From: Branchiostoma floridae
Taxonomy: Eukaryota; Chordata; Leptocardii; Amphioxiformes; Branchiostomatidae
Length of the DNA stretch: 64,000 nt
NCBI RefSeq assembly: GCF_000003815.2
Contig: NC_049979.1
Coordinates: 3,063,353 to 3,127,352 of the forward strand
Direction: 5' to 3'
Shown here: positions 1 to 11,189 of the stretch, in pieces
How the letters are laid out: each line of letters opens with the position of its first letter
How positions within the stretch are numbered: the stretch's first letter is position 1
Program-made: the position numbers and the translations under genes
The notes under the pieces: generated by a model
What the model saw: only the letters and a program-made list of their open reading frames with translations
The model's database searches: none
What the model was told of the DNA's origin: nothing

Positions 1-358
1 TCCACTTTTTCTTGATGTTCCACTTTTCCTAATGTTTCCCAAATGGAAAACATATTGTCTTTCTCTGTCATGAACCAATCAGAGCTTAGAACTGCCGGTC
101 GCATCAGCATAGTAGCTATTACAGCAAATATGAATGAAATATTGCATGTTACAAAAAATATGAAGTCTTTTTGGCAACGCCTCAGGGGTGAGCCTATCAT
201 GGAATAGTATTGTGTGTGAGTACTGAGTAGCTTGACAAAAGGCAAATTACTGGGAAGGAAACATCCTGCACTTTGTCGAAAATGTGCCTTCTAGTCTTTT
301 ACTGTCTTGCCCCTGATTGATACAGTCATGTACATTAGAAATTAATGTCCTTTCTCAG

Positions 359-3300
359 GATTTGGCGGCAAACTTGAGCCTGCGCAAGTCCTCCACCACA
401 ACTGTGACCATCATTGTGACAGATGGAGACGACCAGGCAGTCCAGTTTCTCCCGTGCATTCAGCAGGGAGACATCTGTGGCAGTCCGCTGTACGTCTCGT
501 CTGTCATGGAGAATACAGAACCGGTAAAGATTCTTTATACGCTAGTCATATACTGGATAACTACAGAGTAAGGTTAGGGTTAAGGTACAGATTTTCCATC
601 ATGGAGAACAAAGAACAAATAAGGAGTCTTAACTTACCGGCAAACTGGTAAGAAATTGAATATTATAACAATTACAAAAGAGCAAGAGTCTGGGACAAAA
701 TGATGAGCTGCTGAATATGTTTCCGTGCCATGTTGTAAACTTTCCATCACAAGAACTCAAGTCAGACACAAAATGCCAGTGAATGTTTAAAAAAAGAAGT
801 CTTTTTCATAATTTTATAATTGTTCAAATCGAAAGAAACTGATGAAACTGCTGCTGCTGGTGTTCATTCTAGGACATGCTGGGCTTTGACAATAACAATA
901 CATGTATGTGTTTGTTGCAGCTAAACCAGCCCCTGACCTTTGACCCTGCACCTGTATTTGCCATAGACCTTGACACAGGTGTCCAGGGACCTCCTGGCAT
1001 AGTCTACAGTTTCTTAGCAGGTAGGTGTCTTTCTTCAAGATTTTTCAAAGTCAAAATGGGTGCTATGTGCTTTATGTGGGTTTTCATCTCATATATTGTC
1101 ATACTGCAATCAGTTTAGGCATTCTTGGTTAGCTTCATGAAGGTCTTGAATGCTGACATTTGGACCCACTTCCCTGAGGTTCCTGACATGCTCCCTGTAA
1201 GGTCAGAGTTCAAGGTTACTCCAAGGTAAACAAGAAAAGAAATTTAGCTTAATATGACACTTGCCTGATACATTGTGTTTTAGTCTGAAAAAAAAAATGG
1301 TGTAGTTTAGGCATTCTTAATACATGGCAGTAGCAGTTAAATACTTGATTATATGTCATCTTACTAAAGCTCAACTTAAGACAGACCTTTTCACTTTGTC
1401 AGGCTCCCCAAGTGATTTCCGGGACTACTTTGACATAGACGGGCCAACAGGGAACATCTCACTGAAACGACCCGTGGAGAGGACACAAGTAGAGGAGTTC
1501 ATCATCACCATCAAGGTCATTCATCGTTTGCATTTTTCAATACCAAGATAAACTAGAGATGAGATATTGAGCATCTATTTGCAAAATTTTGAATGACTAA
1601 TAAGATTTCATTTTTACTCATTCATTTTCAATACACTTAACCAGAATGATAAATTTTCAAATTTATCAGAAGTTTCAGACAGGCTGTCTTTCATAAGTTT
1701 TGCATCAAGACTTGTCAGTCTTTCATCAGGGACTTTTATCGGTCCAGTAACTATTGAAGGGCTGCATATATATGCTTTCTGAAACATCTGACCATGTACC
1801 TTTTGTATTGGGAATGAATGAATGTCTAACCTTTGCCTACATTCCTTGCTACATCCATCCATCCATCCATCCATCCATCCAGGCAGAGCAGGATGACAAC
1901 CCCTTACGGTACGCCACAGCAGACGTGAAGATTGGTGTAGAGGACGACGACGTCAACAAGCCTTACTTCTTCATCTCCACTGGGGAGTCGCAGTTCAAAG
2001 GTTATGTGCGAGAGTTCACAGGTCAAGCCGTCATCGTCTTCAAATATGACGAGTCACCTCTGCTGCTAGAGGTCAGGGATGACGACTTCACTGACGTAAG
2101 TGGCAGTACTTTTGATTGGATCATGGCCATGTGCTCACAATGAAGCATGGAGTTGATATAAGCAAGCTTGTCATATTGAAACTACTGGAAAATAAATAAT
2201 CATCCTGTAAAAGCACTATTTTTAAAACAACATTTTACATTAAAATTTTGGATATAGGCCACTTTGTATGTTAACTGATTCATGCTATGTAAAGATACAT
2301 GTATCATCACCAAAAGTTAGGCATTAACTTCTTTGACCTTATCCTTGTTAGTGTGGGGTTGTGTGGTGTAACTGCAGGGCATTTGGCTGAGGACCCAGAG
2401 CTCTGAATCCTGTAATGATCTAGTGCCCTTGGGAAAGGCACTTTACATGACTTTCCTCACCCCACCCAGGTGTAAAAATGGGTACCTGACTCCATTTGGA
2501 AAGGTTAAAAGGCGGTGGGAGGACAGAGTTGGGCTCCGCCTCCCAATATGTGCCCTGCATGGACACAGTGGATAACGACCCTCGGGCTTTAGAAAGGTTA
2601 ATAATAGTGTATCTTTACTTCCTTGATGAGTATCTCCATGTATTCTACCATTTACAGAAGGTAGTTCCTAAGGGAGCCATTCGCTACGAGCTGACAGACA
2701 CTAGCGGCAGATTCGAAATTACACATACGGGCTATCTCCTCGTGGACGCCAACCAGTTGGACATAGACATTCAGAGGGAGTACCGGATGACAGTGAGCAA
2801 CTTAAAATCAATGTGCTTTGATTTACATACATCATGATGATGCACATCATAGACTTTATTCAAATGTTTTATCACAGTTTTGTATTCTATACATTGTAAT
2901 GTAAGAATATGCAGGCCATGGCTATAACACACAATGCACTGTCATTCTCATAGTTACATAAACTCACCCTCACACTCAGGGTGACAATCACGGCAAAGCC
3001 TATGATATCACCCCTGACAACTCAGCCACAGTATTCGGTTATTAGGGGTGCCTTGCTTATGAATATTAGTGAGCTTGCCTGATTTGTCGCAGGCCAATCA
3101 GCGACCGGATTGCAAGTTTCGAACAAACAGCGTACGCATGTTACGGCGCGGCGTGCATAAAGATCTGTTTATCTTTGCGTGACGGTAATTTTTTTTTTTC
3201 ATATGCTANNNNNNNNNNNNNNNNNNNNNNNNNNNNNNNNNNNNNNNNNNNNNNNNNNNNNNNNNNNNNNNNNNNNNNNNNNNNNNNNNNNNNNNNNNNN

Positions 3301-5938
3301 NNNNNNNNNNNNNNNNNNNNNNNNNNNNNNNNNNNNNNNNNNNNNNNNNNNNNNNNNNNNNNNNNNNNNNNNNNNNNNNNNNNNNNNNNNNNNNNNNNNN
3401 NNNNNNNNNNNNNNNNNNNNNNNNNNNNNNNNNNNNNNNNNNNNNNNNNNNNNNNNNNNNNNNNNNNNNNNNNNNNNNNNNNNNNNNNNNNNNNNNNNNN
3501 NNNNNNNNNNNNNNNNNNNNNNNNNNNNNNNNNNNNNNNNNNNNNNNNNNNNNNNNNNNNNNNNNNNNNNNNNNNNNNNNNNNNNNNNNNNNNNNNNNNN
3601 NNNNNNNNNNNNNNNNNNGTTGTCAGGGGTGATATCATAGGCTTTGCCCGTGATTGTCAACCCTGAGTGTGAGGATGCATAAACTTTGATAAAAGTATTC
3701 TTCTGAAGTGCTGATACATGTAGAATGCATGTCTATTGCAGGTGAGAGCTATAGAGACAACAACATTTCAGAAGCTATCTACCGACGACGCGACTGTAGT
3801 CGTCACTGTCCTCAATGGTACAGGTATAAAGTCAGTCTAATAGCCTGCTTCTGTGTAAGGATAGACGCAGAACAATATTGTTTCCAACTGTGTACATATT
3901 CCTGACAGGTCAATGACATATCTCCATTGTTGTTTATCCTTATAAATTACTACTACATGATTATGAAGATGCTTGAAAACTATGATGATCTTCCCAATTA
4001 TCTAAGTTAATTGAAATGTTATTATACGTGTAAATGTATACTAAGTATATATATATATGTAGTTGTATATATATATGTAGTTTGTTGACTAAACTGCTGC
4101 AATACATAAATCTAACCAACCTGCTACAATGCTTACCTCACAAGTCACACAACCTCTCATTTCTAGGTTGACTTTGACTTCTACACTTCCATTCATACTA
4201 CACTTTCATTCACCTAGAGTCCCATCCTCATCAAGAGGGTCAGGGACCATGGTTGCATTACTTTGGGTTAAAATAGCAATGATCAAATCTTTCAGCCGAG
4301 GGGCCTTATCAAGGAGGTTCTACCGGCCATGTATCCATTGCTGGTTAGTAACTTATCAATCTATGTCACAAAATTTACAGGTAGATTTTGTGTTGTGCAA
4401 TCACAAAATACTTAACTGGAATTGGAGGAACAACTTCTGCCTCATGAATTTCTAGTATGAGCCTTATATTGTCATCACCATGCTGAAATATTCCTATTTT
4501 TCAATGCTGTTCCCCCTTAAAACTTTTTCAGAAAAACATTACACATCATCAAAACGGCTGCAAATTTTAAGATCAGTCAGTTTGTCCTCTGTGTGTTTTA
4601 TCCCATGACAATACATGTATTAATCTTCTATAGCTGTATGTAGTTTAGCAGTTTTTTTTTTGTTTTTTTTTTGTTTTTAATCAGGTTCGTAGGGCCTGAT
4701 GTTACCATCATGAAGATGAAGAGCAGCCCATAGCGATAACTGTAGCAGCATCTCTTCTCCCTAAGTCAGAAACATCAAGCTTAGGCAAGCTTGACTTCAC
4801 TGACTCAATAAGCGAAGCTGGGGTTATTGCCATTACATGTATGTTGTATCCTATACAGATGCTGAGCAATTAAGTTCATTCATTTATTCTCCCCAGCAAT
4901 GGCCAGTGTTGGTGTTGTTGCAGCACTCCTGCTGATCGGGCTTGTTGCAGCAGTGACTTATATTGTTGTTTCAAAAAGAAAGTAAGTAGTACAAGTTTCT
5001 TATTCATCTTTTTAGAAGGAATAAGGTTGCTCACAATAGGCCATAGTACAAGCAAGATGTACAAATCTACATGTATAAAACTGCTATCTTTGAGAGTCGT
5101 TAGACATAAACGGATATTAAGAACTTCTCTATCATGGGCCATTGATTTAAAATAGGAGCCACACCCTACTCTCCAAGCAGAGGTTGGTGGGAAAAATCGT
5201 GACCTTTTCCAACCTCTGCTTGGAGAGTACCACACCCAACCTATGGGGAACCCCCTCTATTTGGTTCCTAAAGTAAAGGGAAATCCACTTTCTTCAGCAC
5301 ATGAGGGGAAATGGTGCTCTCCAAGCAGAGGTCAGCTACTTGTATCTGACAGAAGAAGATGGCATATATGGAAAAGTGGCTAAGGTAAAGGTAATATGGT
5401 GTTTGTGGGCCAAACTAGTGCTCCAAACTGCCAATAAAGTGGCAATGAAGATAGCTCTAAAATCAACATGTATATGTAAGGAGGACTTTTTTGTATATCA
5501 TGTGTGAGGTATCTCTTCAGTATACAAAATGGAGGACCTAAGTCTAAGTAAACCAAACTTTAATTTTCTTTTAGAGATGGTACACCTCGAGCTTCGAAGA
5601 CAGCTGAACACCGTCGTAACCCGGGCACTACATGTAGATCAGTCCCAACATTTGACAATCAAGCCTTTGATGAAGTTGGCAACGGCAACATCACAAATCA
5701 ACGTCAGGCCATATCAGCTGATACTGATAGTGAGTATGCTGTTCCTGTTGTGGAAAGGAATGGCCACATGGAAGAGGGAGCCTACCAGCCACTGGACCCA
5801 AATACTCGAATAAACAGCGACTATCAGAAACTAGAGAGAGGCACGATTACTCAAGACAGTTCGTTCGACGACACGTACTACACAGACACTAGAACAAACC
5901 GCTCGAGCGATGACGGCACTTACCTTGAAGTTATGTGA
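359..5938 (+). CDS. CDHR5-like: CDHR5-like cadherin (mu-protocadherin type), 3' nine exons
   Basis: Exons 359-523, 921-1020, 1403-1515, 1883-2095, 2658-2792, 3742-3823, 4296-4343, 4897-4981 and 5575-5938 (stop TGA 5936-5938). All have AG/GT borders and every phase matches, giving 434 residues; the 5' end lies outside the window. The ectodomain is cadherin-like: a C-containing linker (QFLPCIQQGDIC), then diverged repeats with YFDIDGPTGNISL, a PLLLEVRDDDF stretch and REYRMTV. One membrane segment (MASVGVVAALLLIGLVAAV, exon 4897-4981) is followed by SKRK. The tail has FDNQAF, which I recall from vertebrate CDHR5 tails, plus tyrosine motifs SEYAVP, AYQPL, SDYQKL and TYLEVM at the C-terminus. The order of linker, repeats, TM and FDNQAF fits CDHR5, a microvillar intermicrovillar-adhesion cadherin; the mucin-like repeat region of mammalian CDHR5 is absent or reduced to one 16-residue exon (4296-4343). 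Family call is from memory; a more general protocadherin-like protein is the alternative. Confidence 0.78.
1855..1882 (+). repeat. (CCAT)n microsatellite acting as polypyrimidine tract
   Basis: About seven CATC units run directly into the AG acceptor of the CDHR5-like exon at 1883, so the 3' splice site pyrimidine tract is a microsatellite. Confidence 0.8.
2365..2590 (+). mobile_element. SINE-like repeat in CDHR5-like intron
   Basis: Shares the block CCCTTGGGAAAGGCACTTTA and following ACGACTTTCCTCACcccaCCCAGGTGTAAAA-type sequence with the repeats near 32740 and 63800. No clear tRNA head here, so 5'-truncated or decayed. Confidence 0.55.
2968..3674. mobile_element. Inverted-repeat element spanning the first assembly gap
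   Basis: A 54-56 bp arm at 2968-3021 recurs as its reverse complement at 3619-3674 (two single-base indels), with 410 N between. CATAAAC occurs a few bases outside each arm (2957-2963, 3678-3684), a possible target-site duplication. It sits in the intron between CDHR5-like exons 2658-2792 and 3742-3823. Either a transposon with long TIRs or a fold-back assembly artefact. Confidence 0.5.
3209..3618. other. Assembly gap (410 N)
   Basis: Unsequenced bases; any ORF running through it is meaningless. Confidence 0.99.
5167..5229. mobile_element. 63-bp hairpin MITE, family A (TACTCTCCAAGCAGAGGTT)
   Basis: TIRs TACTCTCCAAGCAGAGGTT and its reverse complement enclose about 25 bp. Flanked by direct repeat CCACACCC (5159-5166 and 5230-5237). 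In the last intron of the CDHR5-like gene; a solo end of the same family is at 5318-5333. Confidence 0.8.
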
Positions 5939-6983
5939 TTACAACACCACCAAATGCCAGGGTCAGTCTTATGGGACCAGCCCACATGGGGAACACAAGT
6001 TTCTGGGTGTCTGCAGTGAGAGGGGAGCCTATAACATAGACCTTGGACCCACGCATGCACGCTTGAGAAAGGAAACAAAGAATACCAGAAACTGTGAGCA
6101 GCCTTAGATTAATGTGACATAGACCATTAAGGGTGACAACATTTTTCCATGTTGACTTTTCTTGGGCTTACGGTAGCACTATACTATTATTACCTTCACC
6201 AAGGCTATATTTTCTGTTTGTTGTGTGTTTTGTGTCATGTCTGTTGAGTTTGTGAGTTCTTAACATGCTACGGTTGATATTTTTGAGTGATAGATAACTC
6301 TAAGACTTGTATTGCTTGTATAATATAGTAGTAGCCTAGCCTCCCACCAGAACAACTAGATTTCATACACACATGCTATTGATCTTTTCACCGTGTCTTC
6401 AAATAGATATGTATGAATGTTCAAGACAAATACAGGGCAGTAGCATAGTTCATGGAAGATGCTAAATTTCACTATGTTCTGCTTCATCTTTGTATGAAAT
6501 GTATTTTGTTGATGACAAGCTACATTAGCTATATCAGTACTGTTGATGACTGTATCTATATTTTCTTACCTTAAGTATATTCAGTGATTATCTCTATCGA
6601 GAAATGATGTATCTTTGAAGGAACTTAGACAAACAAAATACCAGTAGGATATCATTTATTCTTCTTTCAATTTTGCATACATTAACATTGAACTTAATGT
6701 GCTTCAGATATTGTGCTTTCTACTTGGGATTGGCTTTGTATTAAAGGTTTCCCTTCAGACATGTTATTTTCCGTCTTTGCAATGATAACAAGGGCATTTC
6801 TTCAGGGATAAAAAAACAATGTTGACCCTTAAATCCTATAACAAAAGCTGTCCATGGCGCAGACAAGATGTCAACAACCAGAAAATGAAAACAAGACGGT
6901 GCTACGATGAGGTCATTGAAACATTTGATATGTGACCTTGTGATATAGAAGTGGACTGGTGGCCGAGCATATCTTGTAAATAC
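5939..6983. other. 3' flank / likely 3' UTR of the CDHR5-like gene
   Basis: No ORF of note. ATTAAA at 6740-6745 and AATAAA at 7371-7376 are possible poly(A) signals; neither is proven. Confidence 0.35.
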
Positions 6984-7587
6984 GGTGTATTCCGTATCAC
7001 CCGAGGTACCAGCTCGACAGCGGGAAGGATCGCCTGAAGGCCGGAGGGTGATCCGACCCGCGGGAGGGCTGAGACCGAGGGTGATGCGGAATACACTGTG
7101 TTATATTTTATCTATGTCATACCCACCTGTCAGGAGAAAACACGTTTTGATGCAAAATGCACCAGAAGATGAGAAAATGTTGTGTCCTCAAACAAAAGAT
7201 TGTAACAACTGCAATTCTAACGTTCGAATCCGGTATTCGAATTTTCAACCGTGCCGTATTCGGCCCGTTGAAAATAGTTTGATTTACTCCAAGGAAGCCA
7301 GTGTGATACAACTTAGAACCCATGTGATACAGAAAGTTATCGAACGTTTTTGAGGCCCAGGTATGACATAAATAAAATTATTCTATCAGACTTAGTACTG
7401 ATATACATCCAGTACTGACCCAACTGCACGTTGCTCAACTTCCGAGATCAAGGGATTGGGTGTATCAAAGGTAGTTATAGACTCACACAATGAAGCATGA
7501 ACCAAGACAAACAGAATACCCTCAGAATATCATTTATTCTCCTTTCACTTTTGTATACGTTTACAATTAGCTTAATTAAATGTGCTT
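6624..7587. repeat. Diverged direct repeat pair about 80 bp long
   Basis: 6624-6706 and 7497-7587 share GACAAACAAAATACC-type start, ATATCATTTATTCT and AATGTGCTT. They bracket about 800 bp that includes an inverted repeat. Confidence 0.45.
6984..7111. repeat. Imperfect inverted repeat (GTGTATTCCGTATCACCC)
   Basis: GTGTATTCCGTATCACCCGA at about 6986 is mirrored by GGGTGATGCGGAATACAC near 7079-7098. Likely a MITE or an end of a larger element. Confidence 0.55.
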
Positions 7588-8136
7588 ATTTGAATTTACT
7601 TACAATGAGCTAGACAGTTGTTACATGTTAATTGATGTGCGGACACATAAAACACAACCAAACGTTTGCCTTGTGTCCTCTCAAAACATTCCATATTAAC
7701 ACAACCTAACTCTCCTTTTCAAGCTAATTTTTTTTTTTCAGTCCAATTGCAAACCTTGCTCCATCTGAACTGAAATGATAATAAGGAGGATAGGGCTTAT
7801 ACTCCAATATCTGTAGATGAACCAACCTGATGAAACTATACAGAGATTTATTATGCTTCATTTCACTGCTGATCATACTAGAGGTTACGGCCAATACCGG
7901 TACTTAATTCATTTTTTGGTGTCATAAAGTGGCGTAATGCAACTTCTTGTAGCAAAGTGGCATTGCTGCAAGTTCATTCCCAAAGGCTTATTTAGTAATT
8001 GCAAGTACAAGGTAGAAACATACATAAGAGAAATATATATGACAATGGATAGTAAGTTTCATAGGCATCTGAAAAATTGCAGGTCTGATTGTATTGGAAA
8101 GAAAGTCACCTTCACATGATCAATTCAGATATAGTA

Positions 8137-8545
8137 AGGCCATGTTCATTTGATTACATGGATGACATCTGTGTGGGCATCAGTTTTTGAATGTTTCCAA
8201 AAAAAGTTTTCAACCATACTGCAAAGCCAGTGTAAAATGAGAAAATGTGTGCCATAGACATCGGAAAACGTAAAATGCGTAATATTACTTAGTCATGGAA
8301 TAATAATTAAGATCCATAAAAAAGTCATAGAATGCTAATGTCGATTTTAATGTTAAAAATGTGGAAGAAAAAATATTGAAAATCTGTATATTCAGCCAAT
8401 TGTTTAAACCTTCCTGGCTATATTTCATGATATAGGAAACTTCTTTTGGCCAAACCTTTTTTTGTTTTATTTGAATCCTTGCATCAGTTTTGGGGTACTC
8501 AGAGGATGTCATCTATATAATTCATAATCATATCAACATGGCCTA
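8137..8545. mobile_element. MITE family K (AGGCCATGTTGATTTGATTA)
   Basis: Ends AGGCCATGTTCATTTGATTA and the inverse of AGGCCATGTTGATATGATTA, with GATGACATC subterminal. Other members: 45634-46013, 57835-58252, partial at 33803-33990 and 40790-40840. Confidence 0.75.
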
Positions 8546-9129
8546 ACTTGTACCTTTACAGCACCCAACTTTCTTAAACTGTGCATTTGGAGGGACTACA
8601 GATAATAAGATATCCACACAACCTTCGTGTATACTACAGAGAATAATAATTTTCCCTTCACAACGATACAACTCCGTCCATGACTATCAATTCCATTTCT
8701 CATAAATAAGAAAAACTCTTGCTTTAAGCTATCAAAGTATCACATTCATAAAGAAGTCTCCTTTCAGGACTTAAAACTACCAATATACAGGCCTGTGCCC
8801 TATTCTTCACATCAGTAACTTCCTGACTTTGCCAGGTTATCAGGACACTACATAGTGTTTGGAAGCTGGGCATATTAGTTTTCCCAACAAATTTCATCTT
8901 TATGATGATGTCTGAGGAGAAAATCTCAGCGACGACAAATCAAATTGCTGAGGCCCATGCTACTCCTCTTTGCCCTCCTTTCTCTTTCACAACTACCAGA
9001 AGGAAAGCTTTGTCTTTGAAACAGTAGCGAGGTAGACATCATTATTTCTTTAATTACGTGTAATACACACATTTGTGCTATCAGCAAACTGGTACCATCT
9101 TCTTGCACAATTCTCGAACACCAAGAGAC

Positions 9130-9493
9130 AAAGGCCCAATCTACACACAGTTTTTACCGATATCTGTGGAGATGTCGGGAGGGATCTAGAACGTAGGGGG
9201 CCGGACACCCATGGCGCTTGCAGTCATAAACATATAGCGCAATTTTCCAAATGGCGTTATATGCTAATGAGCCTTCCCAAAGTCGGGAAGCATCTACACG
9301 CGTGCGAAGCTGTTGGGGACCCCTGCTAAGCTATCGGTAAGGTATCGTACGAATGGCCCGGACCTTTCGGGAGAAATTTTCCCGATATCGTAATGGCGAT
9401 ATAGTAGTTCCATCTAGACGATGAAAAAAAGCTGTCGGCGAGAGGTTGTAGGCTCACCGATATCGGGAAAAACTGTGTGTAGATCGTGCCTTA
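9130..9493. mobile_element. MITE family G (TAAGGCACGATCTACACACAG), copy 1
   Basis: Inverted ends AAGGCCCAATCTACACACAG and TAAGGCACGATCTACACACAG followed by TTTTTCCCGATATC. Near-identical interior to the copy at 20676-21018 (CTTGCAGTCATAAAC, GGCGATAT, GCTGTCGGCGAGAGG). Confidence 0.85.
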
Positions 9494-10189
9494 ACTGCAA
9501 GTCAACTACAGTAGTCTCCTACCTCTTTACCCTATCACATCCTGATTACACACAACTTCCCTGGAGCTGTTCAAAAACAGAGGACATTTTGTGCAAGGTA
9601 AAAGATACTCCAGCAAGTTAATACATGACGTTTACAAAATCTACTAAGTTGCGCGTGTAATCGCGGATCTTTTTACCTGCATGGCTAATCTTCATCAACG
9701 TAACTGAGAACAATACACGAATGTTAATATGGCACAGAGAGGCAGCATTCTGGATATTTCGTTTAGTATACAAGTACACCAAGTGGTGAAATTAGGCTAG
9801 CCCTGGGGTCTCTATACACCACACCCCTTCCAACAAACTAGTTTTGTAGACGATCATATATGTACATAAATTGTGCACAGAGACATTAGATTTCACTGTA
9901 GCTTTCCCATGTGAGAGGAGATCCCCAGATTGCAGTTGCAGTTAAAAACTCACACTGGGACTCGAAACGTATTCCTGCTACCTGCATTCTGTAATTCACA
10001 AAAGCAAGACTCAATCATCTCATACATGTAATTACCCTGGAAAATTGACAGCTGTTTAAATGGATTTTTTTCCCTGCAATCTCAAAGCTGCAAATTGTAG
10101 GTTTGTATTTTGAGCAATGTCAACTTGGATTGTGGGAAGTCTAGTAGTACACCACTCAGTTTGTACTGGTTCAGTATAAGAGCACACTT

Positions 10190-10385
10190 CTTTCATACCT
10201 GTATCCTGTATAGTCGATGTGACTACCCTTCAGTGTAACACACCAGCTTCTGTATCTGAGCATGTACAAACGTACATGTATAGCCAGTATAACCACGTGC
10301 ACCCTTCGATGTAAGTTATCCGCTTCTGTATCTATGTCTAGATATCTGCTGGTATAATTGCCCTTCAGCATAACACATCAGCTTT
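10190..10385 (-). repeat. Dispersed copies of the 56-bp minisatellite unit
   Basis: On the minus strand, units with AGCTGGTGTGTTACACTGAA and GATACAGAAG match the tandem array at 33222-33515, more diverged. Confidence 0.5.
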
Positions 10386-10401
10386 GCACATGGCGCAGTA
10401 G

Positions 10402-11189
10402 TAGACTCTACCAGGCTTCGTGGATCGGTGGTCTAGTTGTCGAAATTGGACAAATAGAATCTATAGTACGCTAGGGGAGTTAGCCGGCCAGAAGAGTACG
10501 TTTCCTCACCACGAAGACTGTGCGGGGTCGCTACGTTCTTTGAAGTCCACTAATCGCTATCTAATAGGTGCAAAATGGTTTATTACTTTCCGACTCGCCC
10601 GTGACGGGTCTTGACTGCAGCGGCCGGGACTTCTCACGGGGACCGGCAAAACATTTTGTTTACAAGCCATCCCGTCCTGCATCAAACGTTTGGTATCGTC
10701 ATAAGCCCTCGGGTCGGCCATTGCATCCCAAAATGAGTCCTTTTTGCCTCCAAACTTCACCAAAAAGGTACAGCTTGGCCACACTCAACAGGGAAAAAAT
10801 GCGATCTCTTTTCGCGACCGACTGCTGCAGATTGACCGCACAGGAATTTACCTACAGCGTAAACTGTTATCATGTTACATTTCATCGCAAAATTAACCTC
10901 ACTCTAGCCTACATTGTTTCAAAAGCATTTATGTTTTAGCAAAAAACGCCGTCCAAAACATCATTTTTGCCGCGTTTTGTTGTCGATCCCAGTTTGACCT
11001 TGTTTGACTTTGAGCTGTTTCCCACTGGGCACTGGCCGATTTATGACTTAAATTATCTCCAGCGCTGGGCTACTTCCTTTGTACAAATAACGGGGGGATT
11101 AATTCTCTGTCGTTTGTTCTTAGCGACCCCGCACAGGCTTCGTAGTGAGGATAATGATTCCACCGATCCACGGAGCCTGGTAGAGGCTA
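10402..11189. mobile_element. Mutator-like element family C with 9-bp TSD
   Basis: 788 bp, TIRs TAGACTCTACCAGGCTTCG and TAGCCTCTACCAGGCTCCG continuing TGGATCGGTGG; subterminal CACGAAGACTGTGCGGGG also inverted. Perfect direct repeat GCGCAGTAG at 10393-10401 and 11190-11198. No recognisable transposase; the 123-codon ORF inside (10568-10939) has no family signal. Confidence 0.88.

Noticed and set aside
2979-3044. Cadherin-like open stretch DNHGKAYDITPDNSATV after an AG
   Set aside because: It lies in the inverted-repeat arm, hits a stop soon after, and exon 2658-2792 joins directly in frame to 3742-3823.
3141-3666. Long ORFs through the first gap
   Set aside because: They consist almost entirely of N.
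10568-10939. 123-codon ORF
   Set aside because: Inside a non-autonomous Mutator-like element; no transposase or other family signal.
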